A stretch of DNA of 19,356 nucleotides from Candidatus Gerdarchaeota archaeon. Its GTDB lineage: Archaea > Asgardarchaeota > Heimdallarchaeia > JABLTI01. The stretch covers positions 1 to 19,356 of the forward strand of contig JAEOUJ010000178.1 of assembly GCA_016839405.1 (NCBI GenBank), in the 5' to 3' direction. Shown here one piece after another: positions 1 to 8,461 of the stretch. Position numbers and translations under genes: made by a program. How positions within the stretch are numbered: position 1 is the stretch's first letter; every line of letters begins with the position of its first letter. The notes beneath the pieces were generated by a model. That model was not told the origin of the DNA. It did not search any database and worked only from the letters and a program-made list of their open reading frames with translations.

Positions 1-87
1 ACGATTTTCAAACACTCCAACAAGTGACTCAAAATTGATTCTAGTGTCAACTACACATACTAAAAAAAATATTCAATAAAAAAATAT

Positions 88-140
88 GATGCAACAGGAC
101 ACACACTTCTTCTTGAAGGGCGAGAAGTCCGGTTTGGCAA
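88..140 (+). repeat. Dispersed intergenic repeat, copy 1
   Basis: This copy has the leader gatgcaacagg, the conserved block acacacttcttcttgaag, and then agaagtccggtt. The right end is degenerate after position 140, without the GGACACGCT end seen in the best copies. The pairing CTTCT / AGAAG is intact. It lies about 160 bp upstream of the first gene. No gene is visible in 1-300; the rest is A/T-rich sequence with a TATA-like stretch before 301. The leader matches that of copy 7, so these two may form a subfamily. Confidence 0.85.
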
Positions 141-270
141 TAAATTTCTATTTGAGAAGTTACTATTGACTGAATTAGTTTTATTTGGCTTTTTTCTTTT
201 AAATTCAATTATAAAGTAGATTTGATTTTTGTCTAGAGACATAAATCCAAAAAAATAATAAACTTATTTT

Positions 271-297
271 AATATTTTATATTAATAAGGAGGGTGA
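271..297 (+). promoter_or_regulatory. Probable archaeal promoter and Shine-Dalgarno before the TTG-start gene
   Basis: An AT-only TATA-like stretch (aatattttatatt, from 271) is followed by a strong ribosome binding site, aaggagggtga at about 287-297. The spacing to TTG at 301 is good. The ribosome site is what decides the TTG start. The promoter assignment is an inference from position and composition. Confidence 0.45.
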
Positions 298-300
298 TAC

Positions 301-612
301 TTGAATAAGTATGGACTTTTAGTTAGATTAAAGGAATTACCTGAATGGATATGGGATAGGATTACTTTAGTTGCGTATTTGATAATAAATGGCGATACTG
401 TAGCAGCTAAAGCAATACAAATTGCTCCTAATGAAAAATTTTTCAAAGTCATAGCTGAACATGTAGATGCTTACATAAAGGATGGTAAAATGCCTCCTGA
501 ACCTATAGCAACAGCTATTCTCAATTTCGCTGATGATTTAATGGCAAACGGAAAAATGACTATTAGAACTGGCGATTACATAGCAATACAAAATCATATT
601 CGGAAAAAATAA
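301..612 (+). CDS. Small protein of unknown function upstream of a radical SAM enzyme
   Basis: This is a 103-residue protein starting at TTG, chosen because a strong aaggagggtga site sits just upstream. I recognise no family. It has no signal peptide, no cysteine and no clear membrane helix. The first half is rich in aliphatic and aromatic residues (PEWIWDR near residue 14) and the whole looks mainly helical. The stop is followed at once by a T-rich run (ccttcttttttttatt), which could end transcription. Only about 70 bp separate it from the radical SAM/SPASM gene. It could therefore be a partner or substrate of that enzyme, as small genes next to SPASM enzymes often are. It lacks the usual hallmarks of a peptide precursor (Cys-rich or Gly-rich core, Gly-Gly leader), so this is only a possibility. 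Confidence 0.7.
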   Translation: MNKYGLLVRLKELPEWIWDRITLVAYLIINGDTVAAKAIQIAPNEKFFKVIAEHVDAYIKDGKMPPEPIATAILNFADDLMANGKMTIRTGDYIAIQNHIRKK

Positions 613-684
613 CATCCTTCTTTTTTTTTATTAATCCAGATATTAATGAAATATATTATGATTAATAATTTGAAAGGTGATTAT

Positions 685-1722
685 ATGGTTTTTGAAGGAT
701 TTCCTTTTATTGTTGGTTGGGAATTAACACTAAAATGTAATATAAGATGTCGTCACTGTGGCTCTTCTGCTGGTATACCAAGGGAAAATGAGCTGACTTT
801 AAAAGAATCATTATCGATATGTGACCAATTTCCAGATCTTTTAGTTCAAGAAGTTAATTTCACAGGTGGAGAACCATTATTGTGTCATTTTTGGGATAAA
901 TTGGCTGGTTACTTAACTGATTTAGGAATAAAAACTAAAATTCTAACAAATGGATTAACTTTAGATAAAGAAATCATAAAAAGAATAAAAGAAGTTGAAA
1001 TTGAAGGTATTGGTATAAGCTTAGATGGTCTTGAAAAGACTCATAATCACATTCGAGGAAGAGAAGGACTTTTTCAAGAAGTTATAAAAGCAATTAAACA
1101 AGTATTGGAGAATGATATTCCCTTAACAATAATTACAACAGTAAATGCGCTTAATATTGGGGAACTATCTAGAATGTATGATTTATTGCAAACACTAGAT
1201 GTTAAACAATGGCAGATACAGCCAATTTTTCCTTTTGGGCGTGGGAAAATTTCATCTGATCTTTTATTTCCTATAAAAACATATATGCAATTAGGCTATT
1301 TCGTGAAAAAACATATCTCTAGAAACCGCGAAAATGGTTTAAAATTAATACCAGCTGATAGCTATGGTTACTTTACTGAGCTAGATGAGAGAGAACGACC
1401 TTGGAGAGGATGTTCAGCTGGAATTGTTTCAGTTGGCATCACTAGTAATGGTAAGATTAAAGGTTGTCTTTCACTTCCAGATGAAATAATTGAAGGTGAT
1501 TTACGAAAAAATGATTTATGGGATATATGGTTTAATCCAAATTCCTTCTCTTATACTCGGCAATTTAAAAAAGAACATTTAGGTGATAATTGTAAGACCT
1601 GTGATAAAGCAAAACAATGTCAAGGCGGGTGTTCAGCTATGTCATATGGTAGTACAGGTAAATTTCATAATGATTTATATTGTTTTTATGGAATAAAGAA
1701 CTCAAAAAATAGGAATATCTAG
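685..1722 (+). CDS. Radical SAM protein with SPASM domain
   Basis: This is a 345-residue cytoplasmic iron-sulfur enzyme. The radical SAM cluster motif CX3CX2C is at C18, C22 and C25 (CNIRCRHC), and the SAM-binding GGEP is at residues 61-64. A C-terminal SPASM domain carries seven cysteines (C243, C261, C303, C306, C312, C316, C333), the pattern for auxiliary 4Fe-4S clusters. Families with this layout mature peptides or modify heme and cofactor precursors (PqqE, MftC, anSME, NirJ/AhbD types); the substrate cannot be read from sequence. An upstream ATG at 646 is in frame, but ATG 685 is preferred because aaaggtga lies 5 bp before it. The core begins within 20 residues of that start, as is usual. 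It ends with TAG, so TAG acts as a normal stop here. It may be co-transcribed with the small gene upstream. Confidence 0.92.
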   Translation: MVFEGFPFIVGWELTLKCNIRCRHCGSSAGIPRENELTLKESLSICDQFPDLLVQEVNFTGGEPLLCHFWDKLAGYLTDLGIKTKILTNGLTLDKEIIKRIKEVEIEGIGISLDGLEKTHNHIRGREGLFQEVIKAIKQVLENDIPLTIITTVNALNIGELSRMYDLLQTLDVKQWQIQPIFPFGRGKISSDLLFPIKTYMQLGYFVKKHISRNRENGLKLIPADSYGYFTELDERERPWRGCSAGIVSVGITSNGKIKGCLSLPDEIIEGDLRKNDLWDIWFNPNSFSYTRQFKKEHLGDNCKTCDKAKQCQGGCSAMSYGSTGKFHNDLYCFYGIKNSKNRNI

Positions 1723-1790
1723 ATTAAAACATTTCTGAAAAAGTAACATAATATGCCATTACAAATATATTACTAACATAAGTTTATAGT

Positions 1791-1840
1791 AACGAGCTTC
1801 ACTTCTTTTTTAAGGGCTAGAAGTTCGGTTCGGGAAGGAT
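1791..1840 (+). repeat. Dispersed intergenic repeat, copy 2
   Basis: The copy reads cacttcttttttaagggc, then agaagttcggttcgggaa and ggat. Compared with the best copies, the 3' hairpin arms are GTTC / GGAT instead of GTCC / GGAC. This keeps pairing through G-U and changed pairs, and is mild support for a selected RNA or single-strand structure. It sits 88 bp upstream of the first surface-protein gene. The left part (leader) is diverged. Confidence 0.75.
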
Positions 1841-1865
1841 AAGATTAGATTAAAAGTTTAAAATT

Positions 1866-1921
1866 TTTTACCGAAAACTAAATGAATTCTAAAGTGCAAA
1901 TAAATACAATTTCGGGGTGGG
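1866..1921 (+). promoter_or_regulatory. Conserved promoter/leader of surface-protein gene with TTCGGGGTGGG ribosome site
   Basis: This stretch is nearly the same as the one before the paralogue at 13386. Both contain taaatgaattctaaagt, an AT-rich TATA-like segment, then ttcggggtggg and ataaatg-like spacing to ATG. The third paralogue on the minus strand has the same ttcggggtggg just before its start. The GGGGTGGG block must serve as the ribosome binding site, which is unusual beside the plain GGAGG sites used by other genes here. Shared regulation of the family is an inference. Confidence 0.6.
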
Positions 1922-1927
1922 AACTAA

Positions 1928-4564
1928 ATGAAAAAATATAGAAGTTTTTTAATAGTTTTCATATTAATTATGAGTATTTTTCTTAGCTTTGCGAAAATTG
2001 AATCGAAAGAAAAAGAAACAGGAAATGATTTATTATTCCAACCTCAAGCAATAGGAGTGTATGAAAAATGGAGTTATACCACAGGGGATTGGATTCTTTC
2101 TTCATCAGTAGTAGCAGATCTAGATGCTAATGGAATCTTTGAGGTATTAATAGGGTCTTTTGATCAAAGGCTATATTGTTTAAATCAAGTAGGTGGTTTT
2201 GTTTGGAATTTTACAACTGGTGATATGATTTATTCTTCACCATGTGTTGCAGATCTTAATGCAGATGGTAAGCTTGAAATTCTTATTGGATCTTTTGATC
2301 AAAAACTCTACTGTTTAAATTACACTGGAGACGAAATGTGGAGTTACCTAATAGGTGATTTTATCTGGTCATCACCTTGTATTGCTGATATTGATAATGA
2401 TGGTTCATTAGAGGTTTTAATAGGTTCAAATGATGATAAGCTGTATTGTATTAGTAACTCAGGTACTCTAGAGTGGAGTTATCAGACAGATAATGATATA
2501 GAATCCACACCAGCAGTTGCTGATTTAAACTCAGATGGTTTCTTGGAAGTATTAGTTGGATCACGTGATAATAAATTATATTGCCTAAATTGCTTTGGTG
2601 ATTCTGTATGGAATTATACAACAGCAAACCAAATTACCGCTTCTCCTACAATAACAGATTTAAATGAGGATGGAACTTATGAAATTTTAATTGGATGTCA
2701 TGATTACAAATTGTATTGTATAGATCATACAGGAGTGCAAGAATGGAATTATACAACTTTTGGAATGGTTGGATATTCTGCAGCAGTTGCTAATCTTAAT
2801 GGTAATAGTTACAAAGAGGTTATAATAGGTTCAAATGATGGAATGCTTTACTGTCTTGATTGGTTAGGTAATTTAGTTTGGGATTTTACAACAAGTAGTG
2901 GAATATCTAATGGACCAACTATTGCTGATTTAGATGGAGATAGTTCATTTGAAGTTTTATTTGCACTAGATTTTGGAGGTCTCTATTGTATAAGTCATCT
3001 CGGAGTTGAGGAATGGTACTGTTCAATTGGTGGAGGATTTTATTCAACACCAACAATTTTTGATTTAGATAATGATGCTATTCTGGATATTGTAATTGGA
3101 GGATTGGATAACAAAATATACTGTATTGGTTTAACAGGCGTAAGTTCAAGCGGTGATAATCCATGGTATTGTTATCATGGTTCAGTTTTCCATACAGGAC
3201 AAATGGATAGCGATAGCGATTATATGGATGATTTAACTGAAGTGTTCTATAATACTAATCCATTAAACAATGACACGGATTTTGACAATATAGAAGATTG
3301 GATTGAAATACATTACATCGGTACAGATCCAACAGATGGAGATATGGATAATGATGGTCTTTTTGATGGAGATGAATTATTTATTTATAACACAGATCCT
3401 TTTGATGCTGATTCGGATGATGATATTTTAAATGATGGTGCTGAAGTTTTAGTTTATAGTTCAGATCCTAATGATACAGATACAGATGATGATTTAATGC
3501 CTGATGGGTGGGAAGCTTCAAATGAATTAAATCTACTAGTAGATGATGCTAGTTTAGATAAAGATGAAGATGGATTAACAAACTTTGAAGAATACAGTAT
3601 TGGAACCTTAGCTAATTATAATGACTCAGACACAGATGGTATGCCTGATGGATGGGAGGTTGATAATACACTGAATCCATTAATTAATGATGCTTATAGT
3701 GATAAAGATACAGATGGATTACTTAATCTTGAGGAATATATTAATAATGCTGATCCAAATGATCCTGATACGGATGATGATCTTATACTTGATGGTTGGG
3801 AGGTAAGTAATAATTTGAATCCTCTTTATGATGATTCTTTAGAAGATCCTGATGAAGATTTTTTGATTAATATAGATGAATATACAAATAATTGTGACCC
3901 TCAAGATCAAGATACAGATGACGATGAATTAATAGACGGGGAAGAAGTAATAATTTATGGAACAGATCCCACTAAAAATGACTCTGATTATGATCATATG
4001 CCTGACGGTTGGGAAGTTTCCCACTCTTTAAATCCTCTGCTTGATGATGCAGCAGGTGATGCAGATATTGATAATTTAAATAATTTGAACGAGTTTTTAG
4101 AAGGACTAGATCCTCAGAATCCCGATACCGATGCAGATGCATTATTTGATGGTGATGAGTTATTAATTTACTTAACGGATCCATTAGATTATGATAGTGA
4201 TGATGATAATCTTTCTGATGGTGAAGAAGTTAGCTTAGGAACAGATGGATACTATACAAATCCAAATAAAGCTGATTCTGATGAAGATGGTTACAGTGAT
4301 GGCATTGAAGCAAATTATGGAACTAATCCTAATGATCCATATGATTATCCTGTAATTACAGATCTCCCTCCAGAAATTATTACTTTGCCACCAGAAACTA
4401 TAACATTTCCACCTGAAACCATTACACAAAATAATACAAAGACTATAACAGAAGAAATTGGATTTATTTTTTCATTTGTATTAATTTCAACAATTATTGG
4501 CATTACAATTCTTGTAATATTATTAAGAAAAAAACGAAATTATATGAGGAGGGTTATTAAATGA
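1928..4564 (+). CDS. Anchored surface protein: eight-repeat propeller head, 12-module acidic stalk (paralogue 1)
   Basis: The 878-residue protein has an N-terminal signal peptide (about residues 1-25). Eight repeats of about 47 residues follow, up to about residue 425. Each combines a PQQ-like strand set (YCLN..G..W.YTTG) with an FG-GAP-like calcium loop (ADLDxDGxxEVLxGSxD), which predicts an eight-bladed beta-propeller. Residues 426 to about 810 hold 12 Asp-rich modules of thrombospondin-type-3/dockerin-like form (DxDxDGxxDGxE...TDPxD), probably a calcium-stiffened stalk. A PPETIT-rich neck, one membrane helix (about 844-866) and a basic tail follow, so the head should face outside. The start is fixed by ggggtggg. 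Its last codons overlap the next gene (ATGA), implying an operon. It has the longest stalk of the five paralogues. The role is likely adhesion or ligand binding; the ligand is unknown. Confidence 0.9.
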   Translation: MKKYRSFLIVFILIMSIFLSFAKIESKEKETGNDLLFQPQAIGVYEKWSYTTGDWILSSSVVADLDANGIFEVLIGSFDQRLYCLNQVGGFVWNFTTGDMIYSSPCVADLNADGKLEILIGSFDQKLYCLNYTGDEMWSYLIGDFIWSSPCIADIDNDGSLEVLIGSNDDKLYCISNSGTLEWSYQTDNDIESTPAVADLNSDGFLEVLVGSRDNKLYCLNCFGDSVWNYTTANQITASPTITDLNEDGTYEILIGCHDYKLYCIDHTGVQEWNYTTFGMVGYSAAVANLNGNSYKEVIIGSNDGMLYCLDWLGNLVWDFTTSSGISNGPTIADLDGDSSFEVLFALDFGGLYCISHLGVEEWYCSIGGGFYSTPTIFDLDNDAILDIVIGGLDNKIYCIGLTGVSSSGDNPWYCYHGSVFHTGQMDSDSDYMDDLTEVFYNTNPLNNDTDFDNIEDWIEIHYIGTDPTDGDMDNDGLFDGDELFIYNTDPFDADSDDDILNDGAEVLVYSSDPNDTDTDDDLMPDGWEASNELNLLVDDASLDKDEDGLTNFEEYSIGTLANYNDSDTDGMPDGWEVDNTLNPLINDAYSDKDTDGLLNLEEYINNADPNDPDTDDDLILDGWEVSNNLNPLYDDSLEDPDEDFLINIDEYTNNCDPQDQDTDDDELIDGEEVIIYGTDPTKNDSDYDHMPDGWEVSHSLNPLLDDAAGDADIDNLNNLNEFLEGLDPQNPDTDADALFDGDELLIYLTDPLDYDSDDDNLSDGEEVSLGTDGYYTNPNKADSDEDGYSDGIEANYGTNPNDPYDYPVITDLPPEIITLPPETITFPPETITQNNTKTITEEIGFIFSFVLISTIIGITILVILLRKKRNYMRRVIK

Positions 4565-6327
4565 GTAAAAATAAACAAGGAATTATCCTTATCATTTTAT
4601 TATTTGTATTTACTTGTAATTGTAAAATGATTACTGAAGTTAAGAAGAGTATTGTGGAGTTAGATTCAGAGCCAATTCCTCCAATTATGGGTGTTTTTGA
4701 AAAATGGAGTAAATATATTGGGTCTTGGGCTTTAAACTCACCAACTTTTATAGATTTAAATAGAGATGGAAAACTCGAAATTTTTATTGGTTCATCAGAT
4801 TTTAATCTATATTGTTTAAATTTTTCTGGAAATGAAATTTGGAGTTATACATCGACTGACAGTATTGATTCTACTCCAGCAATAGCTGATATTGATAATG
4901 ATAATTTATTTGAAATATTGGTTGGATCTATGAACAATAAATTTCATTGTTTGGATCAAACTGGAGAAGTAGAGTGGAGTTTCACGACAGGCAATTCTAT
5001 TATATCTTCACCAGCAATAGCTGATATTGATGATGATGACGAATTTGAAATTCTTGTAGGATCCACAGATTCTAAGTTCTATTGTTTAAATCACACGGGA
5101 GGTTTGGAATGGAGCTATACAACTGGGGGATCTTGCCAAGCATCTTCAGCTATAGGAGATTTAGATGGAGATGGTACAATGGAAATACTTGTAGGATCAT
5201 TTTATGATAAACTATATTGTTTTAATCATTCAGGTGGAATAGAATGTGATTATACTTCAGGTGATGCAATTTTTTCATCTGCTGCAATTGCAGATTTAGA
5301 AGGCGATGGTTCATATGAGATACTAGTAGGATCACAAGATCAGATTGTTTATTGTTTAAATCACACGGGAGGTTTGGAATGGAGCTATTTAACTGATGAT
5401 TTGATAATTTCTTCACCAGCAGTAGCTGATTTAAATGGAGATGGATATTTAGAAGTTCTCATTGGATCAGCTGATAATAGACTTTATTGTCTAAATTATA
5501 CTGGTGGAGTTGAATGGTTCTATACAACTGGAGATGATATATGGTCTTCTCCCACTATAGCAGATCTTGATGGAGATACATCATTAGAAATAATAGTCGG
5601 TTCTCATGACTATAACATCTATTGTATTAGTCATAATGGAACATTAGAATGGAGTTTCCCAACATTTGGTGAGATTTGGTCTTCTCCAGCAGTTGCAGAT
5701 CTCGATGATAATGGAGTTTTAGAAGTTCTTTTTAGTTCTAATGAAGGTTATCTATATTGTCTTGGATTAACAGGTACAAGTTTAAGTGGAGATAGCCCAT
5801 GGTATTGTTTTCGAGGATCGGTTTTTCATACTGGACAGATGGATTTCGATAGTGATTTTTTGGATGATCTCACTGAAAGTTATTATGAAACGAATCCATT
5901 GAAAAAAGATACTGATAATGATAATTTGAATGATAATTATGAAATTCATTATACTTTTACAAATCCACTAAATAATGATACTGATAATGATAGTCTTTTA
6001 GATGGTGAGGAAGTTGTAGTAGGATTAGATGGGTATATCACTGATCCAAATGACAGTGACTCGGATGACGATGGCTTTGGAGATGGTGTAGAAGCTAATT
6101 TTAATACTAATCCAAATGATCCTAATGATTATCCTCAAGCAACAACTCCACCACCTATAACTATCACTCCACCTCCGGTGACAATAACTCCTCCACCTAA
6201 TACCTTTACTCTTAATGAAACAATTACTGTAACTGTTCAAGCTGGTTTCATTTTCTCATCATTAATTATCACAACAATAATCGGGATTACTACAATAAGG
6301 CTTCTCTTTAGAAAACGACGAAAATAA
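4561..6327 (+). CDS. Anchored surface protein: eight-repeat propeller head, 4-module stalk (paralogue 2)
   Basis: The 588-residue protein starts within the stop of the gene before it (ATGA overlap). Its own aggaggg site lies inside that gene's end, so the two are probably coupled and co-expressed. The N-terminus has a hydrophobic signal (about residues 8-20) with two close cysteines (FTCNCK), unlike the other paralogues. Eight propeller repeats run to about residue 426. The Asp-rich stalk has only four modules, the shortest in the family. A PPP(I/V)TIT neck, a membrane helix (about 561-580) and a RKRRK tail close the protein. Asn-X-Thr/Ser sequons recur at the repeat joints. A hairpin terminator follows the stop. 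Pairing of a long-stalk and a short-stalk member in one operon suggests they work together or as alternatives. Confidence 0.9.
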   Translation: MSKNKQGIILIILLFVFTCNCKMITEVKKSIVELDSEPIPPIMGVFEKWSKYIGSWALNSPTFIDLNRDGKLEIFIGSSDFNLYCLNFSGNEIWSYTSTDSIDSTPAIADIDNDNLFEILVGSMNNKFHCLDQTGEVEWSFTTGNSIISSPAIADIDDDDEFEILVGSTDSKFYCLNHTGGLEWSYTTGGSCQASSAIGDLDGDGTMEILVGSFYDKLYCFNHSGGIECDYTSGDAIFSSAAIADLEGDGSYEILVGSQDQIVYCLNHTGGLEWSYLTDDLIISSPAVADLNGDGYLEVLIGSADNRLYCLNYTGGVEWFYTTGDDIWSSPTIADLDGDTSLEIIVGSHDYNIYCISHNGTLEWSFPTFGEIWSSPAVADLDDNGVLEVLFSSNEGYLYCLGLTGTSLSGDSPWYCFRGSVFHTGQMDFDSDFLDDLTESYYETNPLKKDTDNDNLNDNYEIHYTFTNPLNNDTDNDSLLDGEEVVVGLDGYITDPNDSDSDDDGFGDGVEANFNTNPNDPNDYPQATTPPPITITPPPVTITPPPNTFTLNETITVTVQAGFIFSSLIITTIIGITTIRLLFRKRRK

Positions 6328-6330
6328 GTT

Positions 6331-6363
6331 GAAAGCTATTTAAGCTTTCACTATTTTATTTTT
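6331..6363 (+). terminator. Hairpin terminator after the two-gene surface operon
   Basis: The arms gaaagct and agctttc (7 bp, loop attta, 6331-6349) are followed by a T-rich tract. They lie four bases after the stop of paralogue 2. The form matches an intrinsic terminator on the plus strand; archaea mostly need only the T-rich part. Confidence 0.7.
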
Positions 6364-6366
6364 ATA

Positions 6367-6425
6367 ATACTCAGGGCACACACTTCTTCTTGAAGGGCTA
6401 GAAGTTTGGTTCGAGAGGGACAAAC
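6367..6425 (+). repeat. Dispersed intergenic repeat, copy 3
   Basis: The copy has atactcagggcacacac, then cttcttcttgaagggc, then agaagtttggttcgagag and ggac. The 3' arms GTTT / GGAC still pair through two G-U pairs. It sits between two convergent genes, downstream of both, so it cannot be a promoter element for either. It is on the plus strand like all other copies. Confidence 0.85.
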
Positions 6426-6428
6426 TTC

Positions 6429-6463
6429 TAATTAGAAAAAAATTAACCTCTATTGAGGTTAAT
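6429..6463 (-). terminator. Terminator of minus-strand surface protein, overlapping its stop
   Basis: A 9-bp perfect hairpin (arms 6442-6450 and 6455-6463, loop tatt) contains the stop codon of the minus-strand gene. On the minus strand it is followed directly by a run of eight or more T. The hairpin overlaps the coding end. Confidence 0.75.
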
Positions 6464-8461
6464 CTTTCGCTTTTTGATTGATTTAATAACAATAAATGTG
6501 AAGCTAAGGGCAATTATTGTAATAAATAAGCTACCTAGAAATGGTACTACACTTGTTGGTGTATCGGGTGTGGTAGCTCCTGGATTATCTTCCGGATCAG
6601 TAGGATCTGTTCCCTCAAGATATTCCTCGTAATCTGAATAAGTATCATCGTCGGTGTCAGGATCTAAGGGATCTGTTAAGTAACCATCAGCTCCCAAATT
6701 AACCTCTTCGTGATCATCTAAACCATCATCATCGGTATCATTATTGGTCGGATTTGTTCCTAAAGTGTACTCTAAATAATCATTTAGTAAGTCATTGTCG
6801 GTATCAACATCATTAGGATTAGTAAAGTATCCATCAGTACCCAATGTAACTTCTTCATAGTCATCCAATCCATCATTATCTGAATCAGTTTCTCTAGGAT
6901 TTGTTATGTAGCCGTCTAAACCACTTGTTACTTCTTCTAAATCATCAAGTCCATCACCATCACTATCGTTACTATAATAGAGTGTATGATAAATCATTAA
7001 CTCTTCATAATTGGTTAGCAAATCATTGTCATTATCAACAAGTCCATCAGCGACTAATGGATCAAGTCCAGCTAACACTTCGTGCCCATCAGGTATTAAA
7101 TCACCATCTGAGTCAGCATTTGAACTAATAGTTCCATAAAACTCTTCATTCGAATCATCTAGATAATCACTATCACTGTCCATTTGTCCTGTACGGAAAA
7201 TAGATCCTCGGAAAGTATACCATTGTTGAGGACCAGAAGTAACAACACCTGTTAAACCAAGGCAGTAAAGCTTTGCATCATAACTTCCAAATACTACTTC
7301 CAATATACCGTCAGCATCAAGATCTGCAACAGCAGGAGAAGACTGAATCTGACCACCTGTTGTGTAGCTCCATTCCACCCCACCAGTGTGATTCAAACAA
7401 TAAAGCTTGTAATCAAGTGATCCAATTAGCACTTCTAAAGTATTATCGGAATCTAGATCAGCAATAGCAGGAGAGGTTACAATATCATTACCTGTTGTGT
7501 AGTTCCATTCTTCTGTTCCTGAATGACTAAGACAGTAAAGTTTGTTATCATATGACCCAAACACCACTTCCGGTGTACCATCATTATTAAGGTCAGCAAT
7601 AGCAGGAGAAGAATGAACTTCATTACCAGTTGTGTAGCTCCACTCTAAACCACCAGTGTGATTCAAACAGTAAAGACTGTTATCATAAGATCCAAAAAGC
7701 ACTTCTAAGGTAACATCACTATCAAGATCTGCAACAGCAGGAGAAGTAATAGCACCACCTGTAGTATAGCTCCATTCCAAACCACCAGTGTGATTCAAAC
7801 AATATAACTTCCCATCAAATGATCCTACAAGTACTTCTAAGGTGCTATCAGCATCCAAATCAGCAGTAGTAGGAGAACCAGTTATAGCATGACCTGTTGT
7901 GTAGCTCCATTCCAAATCACCGAGATGATTCAAACAATAAAGATTATCATCATGGGAGCCAATAAGTATTTCAGAAGTACCATCCCCATCAAGATCAGCA
8001 ATAGCAGGAGAAGATATTACTGTGGCACCAGTTGTATAGTTCCACACCACCCCACCAGTATGATTTAAACAGAAAAGCTTGTAATCATCACTTTTCGCTA
8101 CTAGCACTTCTAAAAGTCCATCTCTATCAAGATCAGCTACAGCAGGTGAAGAGCGCATCCAAATGCCAAATATAGAGCTCCACTCCACACCACCTGTGTG
8201 ATTTAAACAATAAAAATTGCCATCATTGGAACCAACAAGCACCTCTAAAAAACCATCGCTATTAAGATCTGCTGCAGTAGGAGAAGTTGGAATGACATGA
8301 CCTGTTGTGTAGCTCCATTTTTCATATACTCCCATTGCTTGAGGGAGATAAGCAATGTTATTTGTTGTTTCTTCTTTTTTTGCTTCAAAATTTATTGGTT
8401 TTATGAAAGTAATTAAAATTAATATGAAAACTAGCATCAAATTTTTATTAACTTTATTCAT
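6443..8461 (-). CDS. Anchored surface protein: eight-repeat propeller head, 7-module stalk (paralogue 3)
   Basis: The 672-residue protein has a signal peptide (about residues 1-26), then PQAMGVYEKWSYTTG, the family's first-blade signature. Eight propeller repeats run to residue 426. Seven Asp-rich stalk modules follow, several of the longer form with an extra DGYxTNP loop, then a short Pro/Thr neck, a membrane helix (about 640-662) and a Lys/Arg tail. The blades are the most regular of the family: YCLNHTGG, WSYTTG and SSPA(I/V)ADLD recur almost unchanged, which suggests recent internal duplication or gene conversion. The start is fixed by ttcggggtgggtgc on the minus strand, the same leader as paralogues 1 and 4. 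It is convergent with the operon to its left and has its own terminator. Confidence 0.9.
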   Translation of the reverse strand: MNKVNKNLMLVFILILITFIKPINFEAKKEETTNNIAYLPQAMGVYEKWSYTTGHVIPTSPTAADLNSDGFLEVLVGSNDGNFYCLNHTGGVEWSSIFGIWMRSSPAVADLDRDGLLEVLVAKSDDYKLFCLNHTGGVVWNYTTGATVISSPAIADLDGDGTSEILIGSHDDNLYCLNHLGDLEWSYTTGHAITGSPTTADLDADSTLEVLVGSFDGKLYCLNHTGGLEWSYTTGGAITSPAVADLDSDVTLEVLFGSYDNSLYCLNHTGGLEWSYTTGNEVHSSPAIADLNNDGTPEVVFGSYDNKLYCLSHSGTEEWNYTTGNDIVTSPAIADLDSDNTLEVLIGSLDYKLYCLNHTGGVEWSYTTGGQIQSSPAVADLDADGILEVVFGSYDAKLYCLGLTGVVTSGPQQWYTFRGSIFRTGQMDSDSDYLDDSNEEFYGTISSNADSDGDLIPDGHEVLAGLDPLVADGLVDNDNDLLTNYEELMIYHTLYYSNDSDGDGLDDLEEVTSGLDGYITNPRETDSDNDGLDDYEEVTLGTDGYFTNPNDVDTDNDLLNDYLEYTLGTNPTNNDTDDDGLDDHEEVNLGADGYLTDPLDPDTDDDTYSDYEEYLEGTDPTDPEDNPGATTPDTPTSVVPFLGSLFITIIALSFTFIVIKSIKKRKINLNRG

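Noticed and set aside
1..60. Open minus-strand frame at the left edge (reading VVDTRINFESLVGVFENR)
   Set aside because: No ATG, GTG or TTG start with a ribosome site; a stop lies just upstream at about 73-75. Twenty open codons are not significant.
60..242. Open frame of 60 codons on the minus strand
   Set aside because: It crosses repeat copy 1, has a low-complexity composition and no ribosome site; best explained as chance reading of the repeat region.
3972..4429. Long open frames opposite the Asp-rich stalk and neck of paralogue 1, and the same in the other paralogues
   Set aside because: They are antisense shadows of GAT/ACA-rich codons (giving His, Ile, Ser runs) and lack ribosome sites.
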